Origin: Chryseobacterium indologenes
GTDB taxonomy: Bacteria; Bacteroidota; Bacteroidia; Flavobacteriales; Weeksellaceae
DNA: 64,000 bases
NCBI RefSeq assembly: GCF_018362995.1
Contig: NZ_CP074372.1
Location: 2,666,001 to 2,730,000 of the forward strand
Direction: 5' to 3'
The translations under genes were made by a program, and so were the position numbers. This document shows, piece by piece, positions 55,018-64,000 of this stretch (position 1 is its first letter; each line of letters begins with the position of its first letter). Below the pieces are notes generated by a model. The model was not told the DNA's origin, ran no database searches, and saw only the letters and a list, made by a program, of their open reading frames with translations.

Positions 55018-55504
55018 ATTTTGTGGATAAGTATGAGATACAATTTCAGAGCACCAACAAATATTCAATTAAATAATTGACTTTTAAATAATTAAATCAA
55101 AAACAATCAGTTATCCACATCTTTAAATATTTGTGGATAACTTTCTATTATCCAATTTCCTCTTGTGGATAAACTATGGATATGTTTTTAACCCATAAAA
55201 AAGAACCATATAATATATTAAAATTCAATAATTTAAAATAATATTGAATTTTTGAAAAATTTCTAAAATAAAAAATCATGTGGATAAGTTCTGTGGATAA
55301 ATTATCCACATTTTTTTCAACCTTATTGTTCAGCAATTATTCGCAGGCATTATTTAAAACTAATTCTTGAGGTTATCCACAAAAAATAAATTACTCCTAT
55401 AGCCAGAATTGTTTTTTGTTTTATCAGAATTATTAGATTTTTTGTAAGTTAGTTGATAGGGAATACAACCTCATTTTCAATAAAATTTTAATATAAAAAG
55501 TTTA
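55018..55504. other. Candidate chromosomal replication origin (oriC)
   Basis: 487 bp with no gene. Eight perfect 9-mers TTATCCACA or its complement lie at 55022 (-), 55111 (+), 55132 (-), 55164 (-), 55279 (-), 55292 (-), 55302 (+), 55373 (+). They form two groups of four around an AT-rich core (about 55196-55275) that could unwind. Chance expectation in such an interval is well below 0.01 boxes. dnaA itself is not in the window; bacterial origins are not always next to dnaA. A DnaA-titration site is the main alternative. Confidence 0.8.
55196..55275. other. AT-rich core, candidate DNA unwinding element
   Basis: About 80 bp that are almost entirely A and T between the two DnaA-box clusters. 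It includes an inverted pair, AATTCAATA with ATTGAATTT, near 55223-55255. Confidence 0.5.
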
Positions 55505-56749
55505 ATGTACAACACTACAATCCAAAAAGAATGGTTCTCAGAAGGGGAACGCTATGCAAAAGAAATCAATGAAATGGTTGAATTTGGTGAAAAAAACGGC
55601 TGGGAAAACTGGAAAGGTGAAGAACCCGAAGATAAAAGAGCAGATATAGCCCGCGAAGTTTTTGAATTGCTTAAAACTGCTAACAAAAACGAAGACACAG
55701 AAAATTTCAGGGAACATTTCCCGCCTGCCCACACTCCTATCATCCCTTTAATGGAAAATAAGGCTCAGAATATTGAACATATGCACTTTATCTCTGATGA
55801 AAAAATTGTCTTCATGACAGGCACTTCATATGAAAAAAGACAGGCTTATATTCTTGATAAAGATGTTACCACAAAACTTGATGAAAACATCCGTGCCATT
55901 GGGAAATCCAAACGGGAAAACATTTTCGCCATTGCAGATTCTCATAAAATATCTTTATATAAAGGTTGGAACGGAGACCTCATCAATGAATTTGAACTGG
56001 ATGAAAACCCAGATTTTGGGATTACTGATATGTATCCTTTCAATGATGGAAGCAAAGTAGTGATTGTTTCCTCAGACGGAATTTTTCTGGTTTCAAATAC
56101 TGAAAAAAAACTCATCCATCCCATCAATGAAGACAATGAAGAAGACTGGAGCTCTCAGATTGACATGGAAAATGCAGCATTATCCAACGACAATTCTTAT
56201 ATCGTAGTAGGAGATCAGTGCTATGATCACAGAATACTGGATCAGGAGGGAAATACCATCGGATCTATAGGACCACAATCATCTTATCCACATTTTTGTC
56301 TTTTTGCAAAAGATGACAGCCAACTGATTACAAATTCCTGCCACTTTTACAACGGAATTACCATCGGAATCAATGCCGATCAATATGTAGGAGCTGATAT
56401 TGAAGCGTATACAGAAAGTAAAGACTTTACTTTCATTGATGAAGAAATGAGAGTTTATGAAGGGGTTGCCATAAAAGATTATTATATTCTGGGAGACGCT
56501 TACGGCTATATCAAAGCTTTTGATAAGAATGGAAATCAGCTTTGGAGATACTTCCTTGGGTCTACTATTACAGGAATAGCACTTTCTGATGATGAAGAAA
56601 CCCTGTGGGTAGCAGCACACTCAGGTATTTTACACAAATTAAAGCTAGAGAAAGGGCACAGAGATACCCACACCATCGGCAATGGGAAACATTATGAAGA
56701 GTTCAGACTGCTGATCTGGAAAGATGAGCCTCAGATCTGGAAGTGGTAA
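55505..56749 (+). CDS. Cytoplasmic beta-propeller protein of unknown function
   Basis: 414 residues without signal peptide. A helical N-terminus ([20 protein letters not shown]) is followed by WD40/PQQ-like blades: [60 protein letters not shown] (the last is a PQQ-like blade) and [20 protein letters not shown]. Likely a scaffold; nothing shows an enzyme. Its upstream region is the DnaA-box cluster, so promoter activity and replication control may overlap. Confidence 0.65.
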   Translation: MYNTTIQKEWFSEGERYAKEINEMVEFGEKNGWENWKGEEPEDKRADIAREVFELLKTANKNEDTENFREHFPPAHTPIIPLMENKAQNIEHMHFISDEKIVFMTGTSYEKRQAYILDKDVTTKLDENIRAIGKSKRENIFAIADSHKISLYKGWNGDLINEFELDENPDFGITDMYPFNDGSKVVIVSSDGIFLVSNTEKKLIHPINEDNEEDWSSQIDMENAALSNDNSYIVVGDQCYDHRILDQEGNTIGSIGPQSSYPHFCLFAKDDSQLITNSCHFYNGITIGINADQYVGADIEAYTESKDFTFIDEEMRVYEGVAIKDYYILGDAYGYIKAFDKNGNQLWRYFLGSTITGIALSDDEETLWVAAHSGILHKLKLEKGHRDTHTIGNGKHYEEFRLLIWKDEPQIWKW

Positions 56750-56790
56750 TTAAAACGTTAGTCTCAATATTAATTAATAACAATAAAGTC

Positions 56791-57144
56791 ATGCAGAATA
56801 CCAGAATTTTCACCACGGCTTTTGCCAGTGTCTACCCCCATTATATTCAAAAAGCAGAAAAAAAGGGACGTACAAAATCAGAAGTTCACGAAATCATCTG
56901 CTGGCTGACAGGTTATGACGAAAAAGGCCTGCAGGAAAAGATTGATAAAAAAAATGATTTTATTACTTTTTTTGATCAGGCTCCTCAGATAAATCCCAAT
57001 GCTTCATTGATTAAAGGTGTGATCTGCGGATATCGTGTAGAAGAAATTGAAGACGAACTCATGCGGAATATCCGCTATATGGATAAACTCATTGATGAGC
57101 TGACAAAAGGAAAAAAGATGGAGAAAATTTTAAGAACAGTCTAA
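56791..57144 (+). CDS. DUF2200 family protein
   Basis: 117 residues from ATG 56791; an in-frame start at 56743 overlaps the previous gene and is not conserved-looking. [39 protein letters not shown] and [20 protein letters not shown] match DUF2200 (YdhF-type) proteins, small cytoplasmic proteins of unknown role. Usual family length. Confidence 0.9.
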   Translation: MQNTRIFTTAFASVYPHYIQKAEKKGRTKSEVHEIICWLTGYDEKGLQEKIDKKNDFITFFDQAPQINPNASLIKGVICGYRVEEIEDELMRNIRYMDKLIDELTKGKKMEKILRTV

Positions 57145-57291
57145 AATAGATATCTCTTTTACGGTATTATAAATCTTACAAATCTCTTCTCCATTTCAAA
57201 AAACTTCCCGAAATTAGCGGTCTGTGCGTTAAATACTATTCAATGAAATAAAAATTTAAATTACAACATACAGCAAAACTTAATATAAGTT

Positions 57292-57411
57292 TTCTTCGGG
57301 GCAGGGTGAAATTCCCTACCGGCGGTTACAGTCCGCGACTCCTTTCTTTTGAAGGGACTGATCTGGTGAAATTCCGGAACCGACAGTTAAAGTCTGGATG
57401 GGAGAAGAAAA
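57292..57411 (+). ncRNA. FMN riboswitch (RFN element)
   Basis: The conserved core segments are in order: GGGGCAGGGTGAAATTCCC, ACCGGCGGTTACAGTCCGCG, a variable stem, CTGGTGAAATTCCGGAACCG, GACAGTTAAAGTCTGGATGG, and the closing GAGAAGA that pairs with TTCTTC at the 5' end. It binds flavin mononucleotide and lowers expression of the downstream ribB. The platform after it has a nested hairpin (CAATAAGA...TCTTGTTG inside AAATGAGAT...TATTTCATTT) without a clear U tract. Confidence 0.97.
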
Positions 57412-57505
57412 TGAGATGACCAATAAGATTCCTTATGGACTCTTGTTGCGTTGTATTTCATTTCCATGTACCGAAGACTATTTTAACTTTTAAAAGTAAA
57501 ATAAC

Positions 57506-58153
57506 ATGGAAAAATTATTAGAACAATTCGGAGCAACCTCCAAAGAACGTGTAGAAAAAGCACTTCAAACACTACAAAAAGGAAAAGGCATTCTTCTGGT
57601 AGACGATGAAAACCGCGAAAACGAAGGTGATATCATCTTTCCCGCTTCCACTATTACAGAACAGGACATGGCGCTTCTGATCCGCGAATGCAGCGGTATT
57701 GTCTGCTTATGTATTTCTGAAGAAAAGAGCCGCCACCTCAACCTTCGTCCGATGGTGGAAAACAACAATTCAAAAAATCAAACCGCTTTTACCATTTCCA
57801 TTGAAGCCAGAGAAGGCGTGGAATCAGGAGTTTCAGCAAAAGACCGTGTAACAACGATTAGAACCGCTGTGGCATCCAACGCCCAGGCAGAGCATATTGC
57901 AAGTCCGGGCCATGTTTTCCCCCTGATTGCCAGAAAAGATGGCGTCTTTGAAAGACGCGGTCATACCGAAGGCAGTGTAGATCTTGTAAAAATGGCCAAT
58001 CTGGGTGATGATGCCGTACTTTGTGAACTGACAAATGAAGACGGTTCTATGGCAAGACTTCCTGAAATCGTAGACTTTGCCATCAAAAAAGGGATGAGCG
58101 TCGTGACCATTGAAGATATTTATGCATACCGTAAAATGGTGATGAGCAATTAA
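57506..58153 (+). CDS. ribB: 3,4-dihydroxy-2-butanone 4-phosphate synthase
   Basis: 215 residues, like stand-alone E. coli RibB (217); there is no GTP cyclohydrolase II domain, so it is not RibBA. Active-site segments: [16 protein letters not shown] near residue 32, [13 protein letters not shown], and [20 protein letters not shown] with the conserved His pair. It turns ribulose 5-phosphate into the 4-carbon precursor of riboflavin in the cytoplasm. Controlled by the FMN riboswitch just upstream; ends in a strong terminator. Confidence 0.97.
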   Translation: MEKLLEQFGATSKERVEKALQTLQKGKGILLVDDENRENEGDIIFPASTITEQDMALLIRECSGIVCLCISEEKSRHLNLRPMVENNNSKNQTAFTISIEAREGVESGVSAKDRVTTIRTAVASNAQAEHIASPGHVFPLIARKDGVFERRGHTEGSVDLVKMANLGDDAVLCELTNEDGSMARLPEIVDFAIKKGMSVVTIEDIYAYRKMVMSN

Positions 58154-58179
58154 ACTTAAAAATTTTTAACGCACAGAGT

Positions 58180-58209
58180 CGCCTGTTGATATGATCAGCA
58201 GGCGTTTTT
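58180..58209 (+). terminator. Intrinsic terminator of ribB
   Basis: An 11-bp perfect stem (CGCCTGTTGAT / ATCAGCAGGCG) with loop ATG, then TTTTTGTT. Confidence 0.9.
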
Positions 58210-58288
58210 GTTAAAAATTTAATGAAAAATAAATAAAATTAACATTTGAATACTATTTTTTAATTATTTTTAACAAAAAATTCTGACT

Positions 58289-59287
58289 ATGAAAAAATCT
58301 TTACTCCTTTTAATAGGAGCATCTGCCATGATGTCTGCGCAGATCACGCTTACAAAAGCAGCCAATGATCCTATTTCCGGAAATGCTATCAATTACAATA
58401 ACGCAACTGGTACCGTAAACAACTCTGCAACAGGACCTAACGCAACATTTTCAAATGGAGGACTTACAATGGGAGCCGCGTCACAAACAACCTATTCAAC
58501 TCCTTCTTCTACTGAAATAGCAACTTTCCCGGGTTCTACTCTTAAAATGGTAGACGGAGCAACAACCGTTTATTACAAAGCTTCAGCTACTAAACTGGAA
58601 ATTACAGGAATTGTAAATACACAGGCAACTTTAAACTTTAGTGTGGATAACGGTACTCATATTAATTATCCAACAACGTACGGACCAACACAGACTGATA
58701 CCGCCAAAGGAACTTTTTCCTCATCTTCTGCCAGCGGATTATTTAGTGGTACAATGACTGCCATTTCTGATGCATATGGAACTTTAATTATAGGTAATCA
58801 AACCTACAGTAATGTTCTGAGAGTAAAATTCACACAGAGTTTTAATTTGTATTCATCCCTGGATGTTACTTATTCTAACCCTATCGGAACAATAACCAAT
58901 ACAGCATATTCTTATTACGATGCTTCTCACAGATATGCCCTGCTAAATTCTACAAACGGAAATATCAGCATTCCATTGTTGAGCATCAACCAGAATGTAA
59001 AAACTACATTTGCATTAAGTGAAACATTCCTGGCCGTAAACAATGCAGTAAAAAAAGAAAACTTAGTGGTTTATCCTAATCCGGCACAGGACTTTATCGG
59101 TTTCAAAGGAAATACTGATAATTATTCCAAAGCCAATATCTATAGCCTGGATGGTAAACTGGTTAAAACTTCAGATGTAAAATCAGGAAACATACAGATC
59201 TCAGATCTTCCTCCTGCATCTTATTTCATTCAGATCAGCGGAAAAAATGCTGCAGATACAAAGAATACGAAATTCATCAAGAAATAA
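58289..59287 (+). CDS. Secreted protein with T9SS C-terminal sorting domain
   Basis: 332 residues. Sec signal peptide ending AMMSAQ. A Thr/Ser/Asn-rich beta body (~20-255) of unknown fold. The last ~75 residues are a type A T9SS domain: ENLVVYPNPAQDFIGFKG, then ANIYSLDGKLVKTSDV, IQISDLPPASYFIQI. The protein should cross the outer membrane through the type IX system and be attached to the surface or released. Ligand or enzyme activity not recognisable. Confidence 0.85.
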   Translation: MKKSLLLLIGASAMMSAQITLTKAANDPISGNAINYNNATGTVNNSATGPNATFSNGGLTMGAASQTTYSTPSSTEIATFPGSTLKMVDGATTVYYKASATKLEITGIVNTQATLNFSVDNGTHINYPTTYGPTQTDTAKGTFSSSSASGLFSGTMTAISDAYGTLIIGNQTYSNVLRVKFTQSFNLYSSLDVTYSNPIGTITNTAYSYYDASHRYALLNSTNGNISIPLLSINQNVKTTFALSETFLAVNNAVKKENLVVYPNPAQDFIGFKGNTDNYSKANIYSLDGKLVKTSDVKSGNIQISDLPPASYFIQISGKNAADTKNTKFIKK

Positions 59288-59295
59288 TAAAAACA

Positions 59296-59327
59296 AAATC
59301 CCCGCTCCTACAAATGAGCGGGGATTT
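59296..59327. terminator. Bidirectional terminator
   Basis: A 12-bp perfect stem (AAATCCCCGCTC / GAGCGGGGATTT) with loop CTACAAAT between the convergent T9SS-cargo and receptor genes. Confidence 0.9.
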
Positions 59328-59350
59328 CTTATTAACATTCAAATTTGCCT

Positions 59351-61435
59351 TTAAAAGGTAGCTGCGGGAGCCGTTTCATTATTAAGTTTTCGCTGAATTT
59401 CTGTCTTTTTTCCTTTAGAGAAATCATAGCTTAATCCTAATACAAACATAGATTTATTGTTCATAATCTGAGTATGAACTTTATAGTCTGCCAAGCTTTC
59501 AGGTAAACTTTTCGTTTTATATTCCGAAGGCATTCCTATCCAGTACATGCCTGTGGAAAACGTCCAGTTCTTGTGTTTATAGCTTATAAAAATATTATTC
59601 TGATTTTCATTTGTATTGAGGAAAGCTCCATTAAGATTATACACCGGAATATTGAACTGATACTGAAGTGAAAAAGATTTATATTCTGAGGAAAGTGAAA
59701 AATAATTTCCCAGATAGTCATTCTTAATCAAAGCCCCTGTACTTGTTCTTACCGTTTCAGAAGTAGGCGTAATCACAGCTTTTATGACAAGCAGGCTATT
59801 CCCGAACGGTTTATAAGATCCTGTAAGCTGCACTCCGTACCGTTGTCCGTTTTTTCCGTTTTCATAAGTCAGAGCGTAGCCTCCCAATACATCATCCTGA
59901 ACATAATACTGATTGATCACCCTATTGGTATACCGATAAAATAAACCTGCATTGAAATCAAAATATTTATTATTAAAAGAATAGGTCAGGTTATTAGAAA
60001 AAACCTGTTGAGATTCTAAAAAAGGATTTCCTCTCTGGACAATATTTGGAGCCAATTGTACGACATTACTACTTAAAGCATTACTCCATGGGCTTACCGG
60101 ATTATAGCTTGCTGTAAATCGAAGATTCTGATTATTTTTAAGTTGATAAGCTAAAATAACCTTCGGGGTAAAAGTCCATTCATCAAAAGTATTCTCTGCA
60201 CTTTTGTTATGAATATTTGTAAGGCCGGCTCCGATGCGGTAGCTGAATTTATCAACTTTTCCGGCAAATTCGGTATAAAAATACTGTTCCAGATAATTGA
60301 CACTGTATTGAGAATATCCGGCAAGGTTATTCAGATCATTGGAAATGGAAGACCTGGAAATACGATATCCGGATGAAAGTTTTCCAGCTTTAAAATCATG
60401 GGTATGGGCAAGCTCTCCTACCAGACTCGTTTGCTTTGCCTTCAGGACCATATCATTATCATATACCGAAAGTCCTGAACCTACAATCCATTCACTGGCA
60501 GTTTCTGATGTATTGGTGGTGTAATGAGATCCTACTAGATTAATGCTCAGCTCATCTTTTTCACCCATTTTTTTGGAGTAATAAAGATCCAGCTTAGGAA
60601 TTACATAATCCGAACCATTATTTTTAAACATTGCATGTTCTTCCTTCAGTTGATCTTCATTAAAGACACTCTGCCCTACCCCTTTTGAAAATCTGCTGAA
60701 AATATCCATATTCAGTTTGGCCTGAAAAGCATAATCATCAGGAACAAGTCTGGTATAACGCAAAGCAACATTCTGGAAAGTATACCCGAAATAATCTTTC
60801 CTGTTTTCATCAGAACGATAATGCTTTCCGTTCAGCTGGTAATCATAGATACTGTTTACTCTTCGGTCATCATAATCCCTTACATTCAGGGAATATTCAA
60901 GTCCGAAATTATTTTTTCCCTTAGTATAATTGGCGTAGGCAGAACCGTTTACAAATCCGGTATTCAAAGCCGTAGATACATCAGCCCCGAAAACATATCC
61001 TGTTTCTGTGGATCTTGTCAGAATATTAACTACGGTGTCAGCTCTTGTAGCCCATCTTGCCGGCGGAATATCATAATATTCTACCTTTACCACTTCACCG
61101 GGAGCTACACTTCGGATCTGCATATCTGTAGCTTCAATCCCATTGATTAAAAAGAGCGTAGTTCCTCCCTTAGTACTGGTTATTGTATTGGATATCGGAT
61201 CCAGCTGTAACTCAGGAAGGGTACGAAGCAGATCTTTTGCATAACGTGCTCTTTCCAGTGCCTCTTTATCAAAAGTATAAACTGCTTTATCCGCAAACTG
61301 TTTTTTACGTTGGGATTTTAAAATAACTTCCTGAATCTCTTTTGTTGCGGCAACATCGGCGGTATCATTTTTCTTCTCCTGAGCAAAAGCAAACGCTCCG
61401 CAAAGAAAGAATATGGTATAAATAGTTTTTTTCAT
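59351..61435 (-). CDS. TonB-dependent receptor-like outer membrane beta-barrel protein
   Basis: 694 residues. Signal peptide ending AFAFAQ. A plug-like part carries IQEVILKSQRKKQFADKAVY and LRTLPELQLDPISNTIT, then TLFLINGIEATDMQIRSVAPG and VEYYDIPPARWATRADTVVNIL, as in the 'outer membrane beta-barrel family' (PF14905-type) proteins. The rest is a large barrel. Shorter than the SusC proteins and lacks a SusD partner. The ligand is unknown; these are often linked to peptide or siderophore uptake. Divergent from the DUF3575 gene. Confidence 0.88.
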   Translation of the reverse strand: MKKTIYTIFFLCGAFAFAQEKKNDTADVAATKEIQEVILKSQRKKQFADKAVYTFDKEALERARYAKDLLRTLPELQLDPISNTITSTKGGTTLFLINGIEATDMQIRSVAPGEVVKVEYYDIPPARWATRADTVVNILTRSTETGYVFGADVSTALNTGFVNGSAYANYTKGKNNFGLEYSLNVRDYDDRRVNSIYDYQLNGKHYRSDENRKDYFGYTFQNVALRYTRLVPDDYAFQAKLNMDIFSRFSKGVGQSVFNEDQLKEEHAMFKNNGSDYVIPKLDLYYSKKMGEKDELSINLVGSHYTTNTSETASEWIVGSGLSVYDNDMVLKAKQTSLVGELAHTHDFKAGKLSSGYRISRSSISNDLNNLAGYSQYSVNYLEQYFYTEFAGKVDKFSYRIGAGLTNIHNKSAENTFDEWTFTPKVILAYQLKNNQNLRFTASYNPVSPWSNALSSNVVQLAPNIVQRGNPFLESQQVFSNNLTYSFNNKYFDFNAGLFYRYTNRVINQYYVQDDVLGGYALTYENGKNGQRYGVQLTGSYKPFGNSLLVIKAVITPTSETVRTSTGALIKNDYLGNYFSLSSEYKSFSLQYQFNIPVYNLNGAFLNTNENQNNIFISYKHKNWTFSTGMYWIGMPSEYKTKSLPESLADYKVHTQIMNNKSMFVLGLSYDFSKGKKTEIQRKLNNETAPAATF

Positions 61436-61600
61436 GTCAAAAGACGAATTATACTATTAGGACAATCAATCCCTGATGTATATTACATTGATGATCGTTA
61501 ATATTAAAGATTTATCAATAATTTTACTTTAAATCTAATTATTATGTTAAATACAGCCCGTTTTTTGCTGGTATTATTTAGCATCACAAAATATAAAGTC

Positions 61601-62353
61601 ATGAAAAAAGTATTCATATTACTTCCGTGCTTTCTTTTTTCAGTATGGGAAGCTCAGGAAATTCAAAACAGTTCGGCAGAAAAGATGAATATCATCAAGA
61701 CTAATGTCACAGGTTATGCTTTCAGAAATATTAATCTTTCCTATGAGCGGGCCATCAACCAATGGTTTTCAGTAAATATCGGGTTCGGAACAATGCCGGA
61801 AGGAAAAGTACCATTCATTAATTCCTTTCTGAAAGATGAGGATGAGAAAAGATTCCAGAATCTTAGGATAAAAGCCACCAATTTCACCATAGAACCAAGG
61901 TTTTATATTGGAAAAGGTTATGGAAAAGGATTTTATTTTGCGCCTTACTATCGGTATTCAAGTGTGACTTCCAATACTTTTGATTTTTATTATGATTATA
62001 ATGGTCCCAATGGAGTTACCTATCAAATTCCCCTTAAAGGACAGGGAGACACCAATGGAAACAGCGGAGGTCTGATGGTAGGAGTACAATTTTTTCTTAC
62101 CCGAAGTCAAAATCTTGTTCTGGATTTCTGGATTGCCGGCGCGCACTATGGAAGCGGAAAAGGTGATTTTATGATGACCTCAGATTATGTATTGACTCCT
62201 GATATGCAGGCTCAGCTTAAAAAAGAAATTGAAAATCTGGACATTCCTTTTGTAAAATACACTGTAGAAACCAATGCCAACGGAGCCAGAATAAAAGTGG
62301 ATGGTCCGTGGGCGGGATTCAGAAGCGGGCTTTCTATTGGATACAGATTTTAA
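61601..62353 (+). CDS. DUF3575 domain outer membrane protein
   Basis: 250 residues from MKKVFILLPCFLFSVWEAQE, which gives a proper signal peptide; an upstream in-frame ATG at 61544 would bury it. NIIKTNVTGYAFRNINLSYE opens the barrel-like body and FYIGKGYGKGFYFAPYYRYS is a second hallmark of DUF3575 proteins. It ends SGLSIGYRF with terminal aromatic, the barrel-assembly signal. Probably a small outer membrane barrel; role unknown. Confidence 0.8.
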   Translation: MKKVFILLPCFLFSVWEAQEIQNSSAEKMNIIKTNVTGYAFRNINLSYERAINQWFSVNIGFGTMPEGKVPFINSFLKDEDEKRFQNLRIKATNFTIEPRFYIGKGYGKGFYFAPYYRYSSVTSNTFDFYYDYNGPNGVTYQIPLKGQGDTNGNSGGLMVGVQFFLTRSQNLVLDFWIAGAHYGSGKGDFMMTSDYVLTPDMQAQLKKEIENLDIPFVKYTVETNANGARIKVDGPWAGFRSGLSIGYRF

Positions 62354-62375
62354 AAAACACACAGTCTATACCTGT

Positions 62376-62407
62376 AAATCGTTCTTTTTCAGAGCGATTT
62401 ATTTTTT
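62376..62407 (+). terminator. Terminator of the DUF3575 gene
   Basis: Stem AAATCGTTCT / AGAGCGATTT (one G-T pair), followed by ATTTTTTT. Confidence 0.8.
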
Positions 62408-62456
62408 TCTGAAATTTGTATCTTGGGTGTGAAAAACTTGTCTGAAATAATACTTT

Positions 62457-63749
62457 ATGAATTCATCCACTATCACTACTGGTCAAAGAATCAAAGCCAT
62501 CATAGGCGGATCTATAGGAAATCTTGTTGAATGGTATGACTGGTATGCTTACGCTGCCTTTGCCATTTATTTTTCACATTCATTTTTCCCGGATTCTGAC
62601 CTGAATGCACAGCTGATGAATACAGCGGGAATATTTGCAGTAGGCTTTCTGATGCGTCCCATTGGAGGCTGGGTATTCGGAAGCATTGCTGACAAGATCG
62701 GGAGAAAAAAGGCGATGACGCTTTCTGTATTACTAATGTCATTCGGATCTCTGCTGATTGCCCTTACTCCTACTTATAAAACTATCGGAATCCTGGCTCC
62801 TGCCTTATTACTGCTCGCCAGATTATTACAAGGATTGAGTGTAGGAGGTGAATACGGTGTTTCCGCAACTTACCTCAGCGAAATGGCATCGGAAGATAAA
62901 AGAGGATTTTATTCAAGCTTTCAGTATGTTACTCTGATCGGAGGGCAGCTGATTGCATTGGGAATACAACTGATCTTACAGAAATTACTTTTAACAGAGG
63001 CCCAGCTTGAAGAATGGGGCTGGAGAATTCCTTTTGTTATAGGAGCATTACTTTCTGTTATCGCTTTATATTTAAGAGCCAATCTTCATGAAACCGAAGC
63101 CTTTGAGAATAAAAAAGAAATCAGTGAAAAGAAAAAAGGAACAGTAACAGAACTCCTCAAGCATCCCAAAGCTTTGCTTACGGTAATCGGGCTGACACTA
63201 GGAGGAACTCTTGCATTCTACACCTATACCACTTATATGCAAAAGTTTCTGGTAAATACTGTTCATCTGACTAAAGAGCAATCTACCCTTATCTCATTTA
63301 TTTCATTATTTATATTTGCCTGCCTGCAGCCTGTTTTCGGAGCATTATCGGACAAAATTGGACGAAGACCGATTCTTTTGGGCTTTGGAATTTTGGGAAC
63401 GTTATTCACTGTACCACTTCTTACCGCTTTAAGTACAACCACTTCAATGTGGACTGCTTTTTTCCTGATTATGGCATCTCTGATCATTGTCAGCGGATAT
63501 ACCTCCATCAATGCTGTTGTAAAAGCAGAACTCTTCCCTTCAGAGATCAGAGCGCTGGGGGTAGGACTCCCGTACGCACTGACAGTAGCTATTTTCGGGG
63601 GAACCGCAGAATATATTGCCTTATGGTTTAAACAGGCAGGAGCAGAAAGTTATTTCTACTGGTATATTACGGGATGTATTTTATTTTCCCTGATCGTTTA
63701 TGCCGGAATGAAAGATACAAAGGAAACTTCCACACTTGATAAAGATTAA
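62457..63749 (+). CDS. MFS transporter of the metabolite:H+ symporter (MHS) family, KgtP/ProP-like
   Basis: 430 residues with 12 membrane segments. GGSIGNLVEWYDWYAYAAFA in helix 1 is diagnostic of the MHS group. The loop 2-3 motif is GSIADKIGRKKAM and the second-half copy is GALSDKIGRRPILL. LLARLLQGLSVGGEYG also matches. Relatives move alpha-ketoglutarate, proline/betaine, citrate or shikimate with protons; the exact substrate cannot be read here. Single gene between terminators. Confidence 0.93.
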   Translation: MNSSTITTGQRIKAIIGGSIGNLVEWYDWYAYAAFAIYFSHSFFPDSDLNAQLMNTAGIFAVGFLMRPIGGWVFGSIADKIGRKKAMTLSVLLMSFGSLLIALTPTYKTIGILAPALLLLARLLQGLSVGGEYGVSATYLSEMASEDKRGFYSSFQYVTLIGGQLIALGIQLILQKLLLTEAQLEEWGWRIPFVIGALLSVIALYLRANLHETEAFENKKEISEKKKGTVTELLKHPKALLTVIGLTLGGTLAFYTYTTYMQKFLVNTVHLTKEQSTLISFISLFIFACLQPVFGALSDKIGRRPILLGFGILGTLFTVPLLTALSTTTSMWTAFFLIMASLIIVSGYTSINAVVKAELFPSEIRALGVGLPYALTVAIFGGTAEYIALWFKQAGAESYFYWYITGCILFSLIVYAGMKDTKETSTLDKD

Positions 63750-63768
63750 TAGTATACAGCTTTATAAA

Positions 63769-63801
63769 AACGTGCGCCGCAGATTCTCTGCGGCGCACGT
63801 T
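63769..63801. terminator. Bidirectional terminator with a 15-bp stem
   Basis: Perfect inverted repeat (AACGTGCGCCGCAGA and its complement) with loop TTC, much more GC-rich than its surroundings. It lies between the MFS gene and a convergent gene. Confidence 0.9.
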
Positions 63802-63808
63802 CTATTTC

Positions 63809-64000
63809 TTAATGATAGGCTTGCTTAAATTTTTCAATCATACTATCCAGATTATGACGCTGGACGTATATACTTTTTACCTCTTCATACCTCGGTGATT
63901 TGTAGAAAACCTCGTGGAAATCCATACTACCGTTTCCTACTTTTACAACTTTCTGTACTTCGATATTCAACTTTCTCAATTCGTCTTTGAAGACTTTAAA
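63809..64000 (-). CDS. 3' end of an unidentified gene (5' end outside window)
   Basis: Minus-strand frame open from the window edge to TAA at 63809-63811, 63 residues visible. It reads FKVFKDELRKLNIEVQKVVK, then a middle part, then YVQRHNLDSMIEKFKQAYH at the end. The composition is that of a helical, charged, soluble C-terminus. I do not recognise the family from this fragment. It ends just before the strong bidirectional terminator, which supports it as a real gene. Confidence 0.65.
   Translation of the reverse strand, partial: FKVFKDELRKLNIEVQKVVKVGNGSMDFHEVFYKSPRYEEVKSIYVQRHNLDSMIEKFKQAYH

Noticed and set aside
55018..55504. Plasmid-type iterons
   Set aside because: The repeats are exact DnaA boxes in both orientations at irregular spacing, not same-direction iterons, and no replication initiator gene is adjacent.

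Overview
The window looks like chromosomal DNA of a low-GC member of the Bacteroidota, most likely Chryseobacterium or a close relative in the Weeksellaceae. The evidence is two SusC/SusD pairs, proteins with type IX secretion (T9SS) C-terminal signals, a BamA-family TamL-like protein, the pyrG/yidC pair, the near absence of Shine-Dalgarno sequences, and many promoters of the flavobacterial type (-7 box TAnnTTTG). This assignment rests on gene content and motif recognition, not on a database search. I saw no rRNA, tRNA, CRISPR array or intact insertion sequence.

Layout. 1-5 kb: 3' part of a TamA/BamA-like outer membrane assembly gene, a YihY/BrkB membrane protein, argS, and a lipocalin-like lipoprotein. 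5-15 kb: two SusD-SusC nutrient uptake pairs on the minus strand; both susC genes carry the same upstream promoter block. 15-27 kb: housekeeping and envelope genes (rnhB, yidC, pyrG, YceI, radA, acpH, a DUF6702 protein, a HupE/UreJ-like protein, an M1 metallopeptidase and its secreted neighbour). 27.3-27.9 kb: two tandem genes, absent from ordinary ORF calls, for 44-45-residue double-glycine-leader peptides with a four-cysteine core; each has its own promoter, a conserved leader hairpin and a terminator. 27.9-34 kb: a LytTR/histidine kinase pair divergent from a DUF2490-CitMHS-Glt symporter-TerC cluster. 34-36.4 kb: groES and groEL, separated by an S23 four-helix-bundle gene flanked by imperfect inverted repeats.

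36.4-51.5 kb is accessory-like. It holds an aminoglycoside-phosphotransferase-fold kinase between two copies of the same terminator region, a cytosolic 5'-nucleotidase, an Mrr-type endonuclease gene interrupted by two in-frame TAG codons, a zinc-ribbon protein, a run of small secreted or membrane proteins of unknown function, gene remnants, and a roughly 400-bp array of degenerate 21-22-bp repeats (42.66-43.06 kb). 51.5-55 kb carries a serine hydrolase, a CHMI-family tautomerase, a DinB protein and a propeller-like protein.

55.02-55.50 kb is intergenic and contains eight perfect DnaA boxes (TTATCCACA) in two clusters of four around an AT-rich core. This is a strong candidate for the chromosomal replication origin. 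55.5-64 kb: a beta-propeller protein, a DUF2200 protein, an FMN riboswitch with ribB, a T9SS cargo protein, a TonB-dependent outer membrane receptor, a DUF3575 protein, an MHS-family (KgtP/ProP-like) transporter, and the 3' end of an unidentified minus-strand gene.
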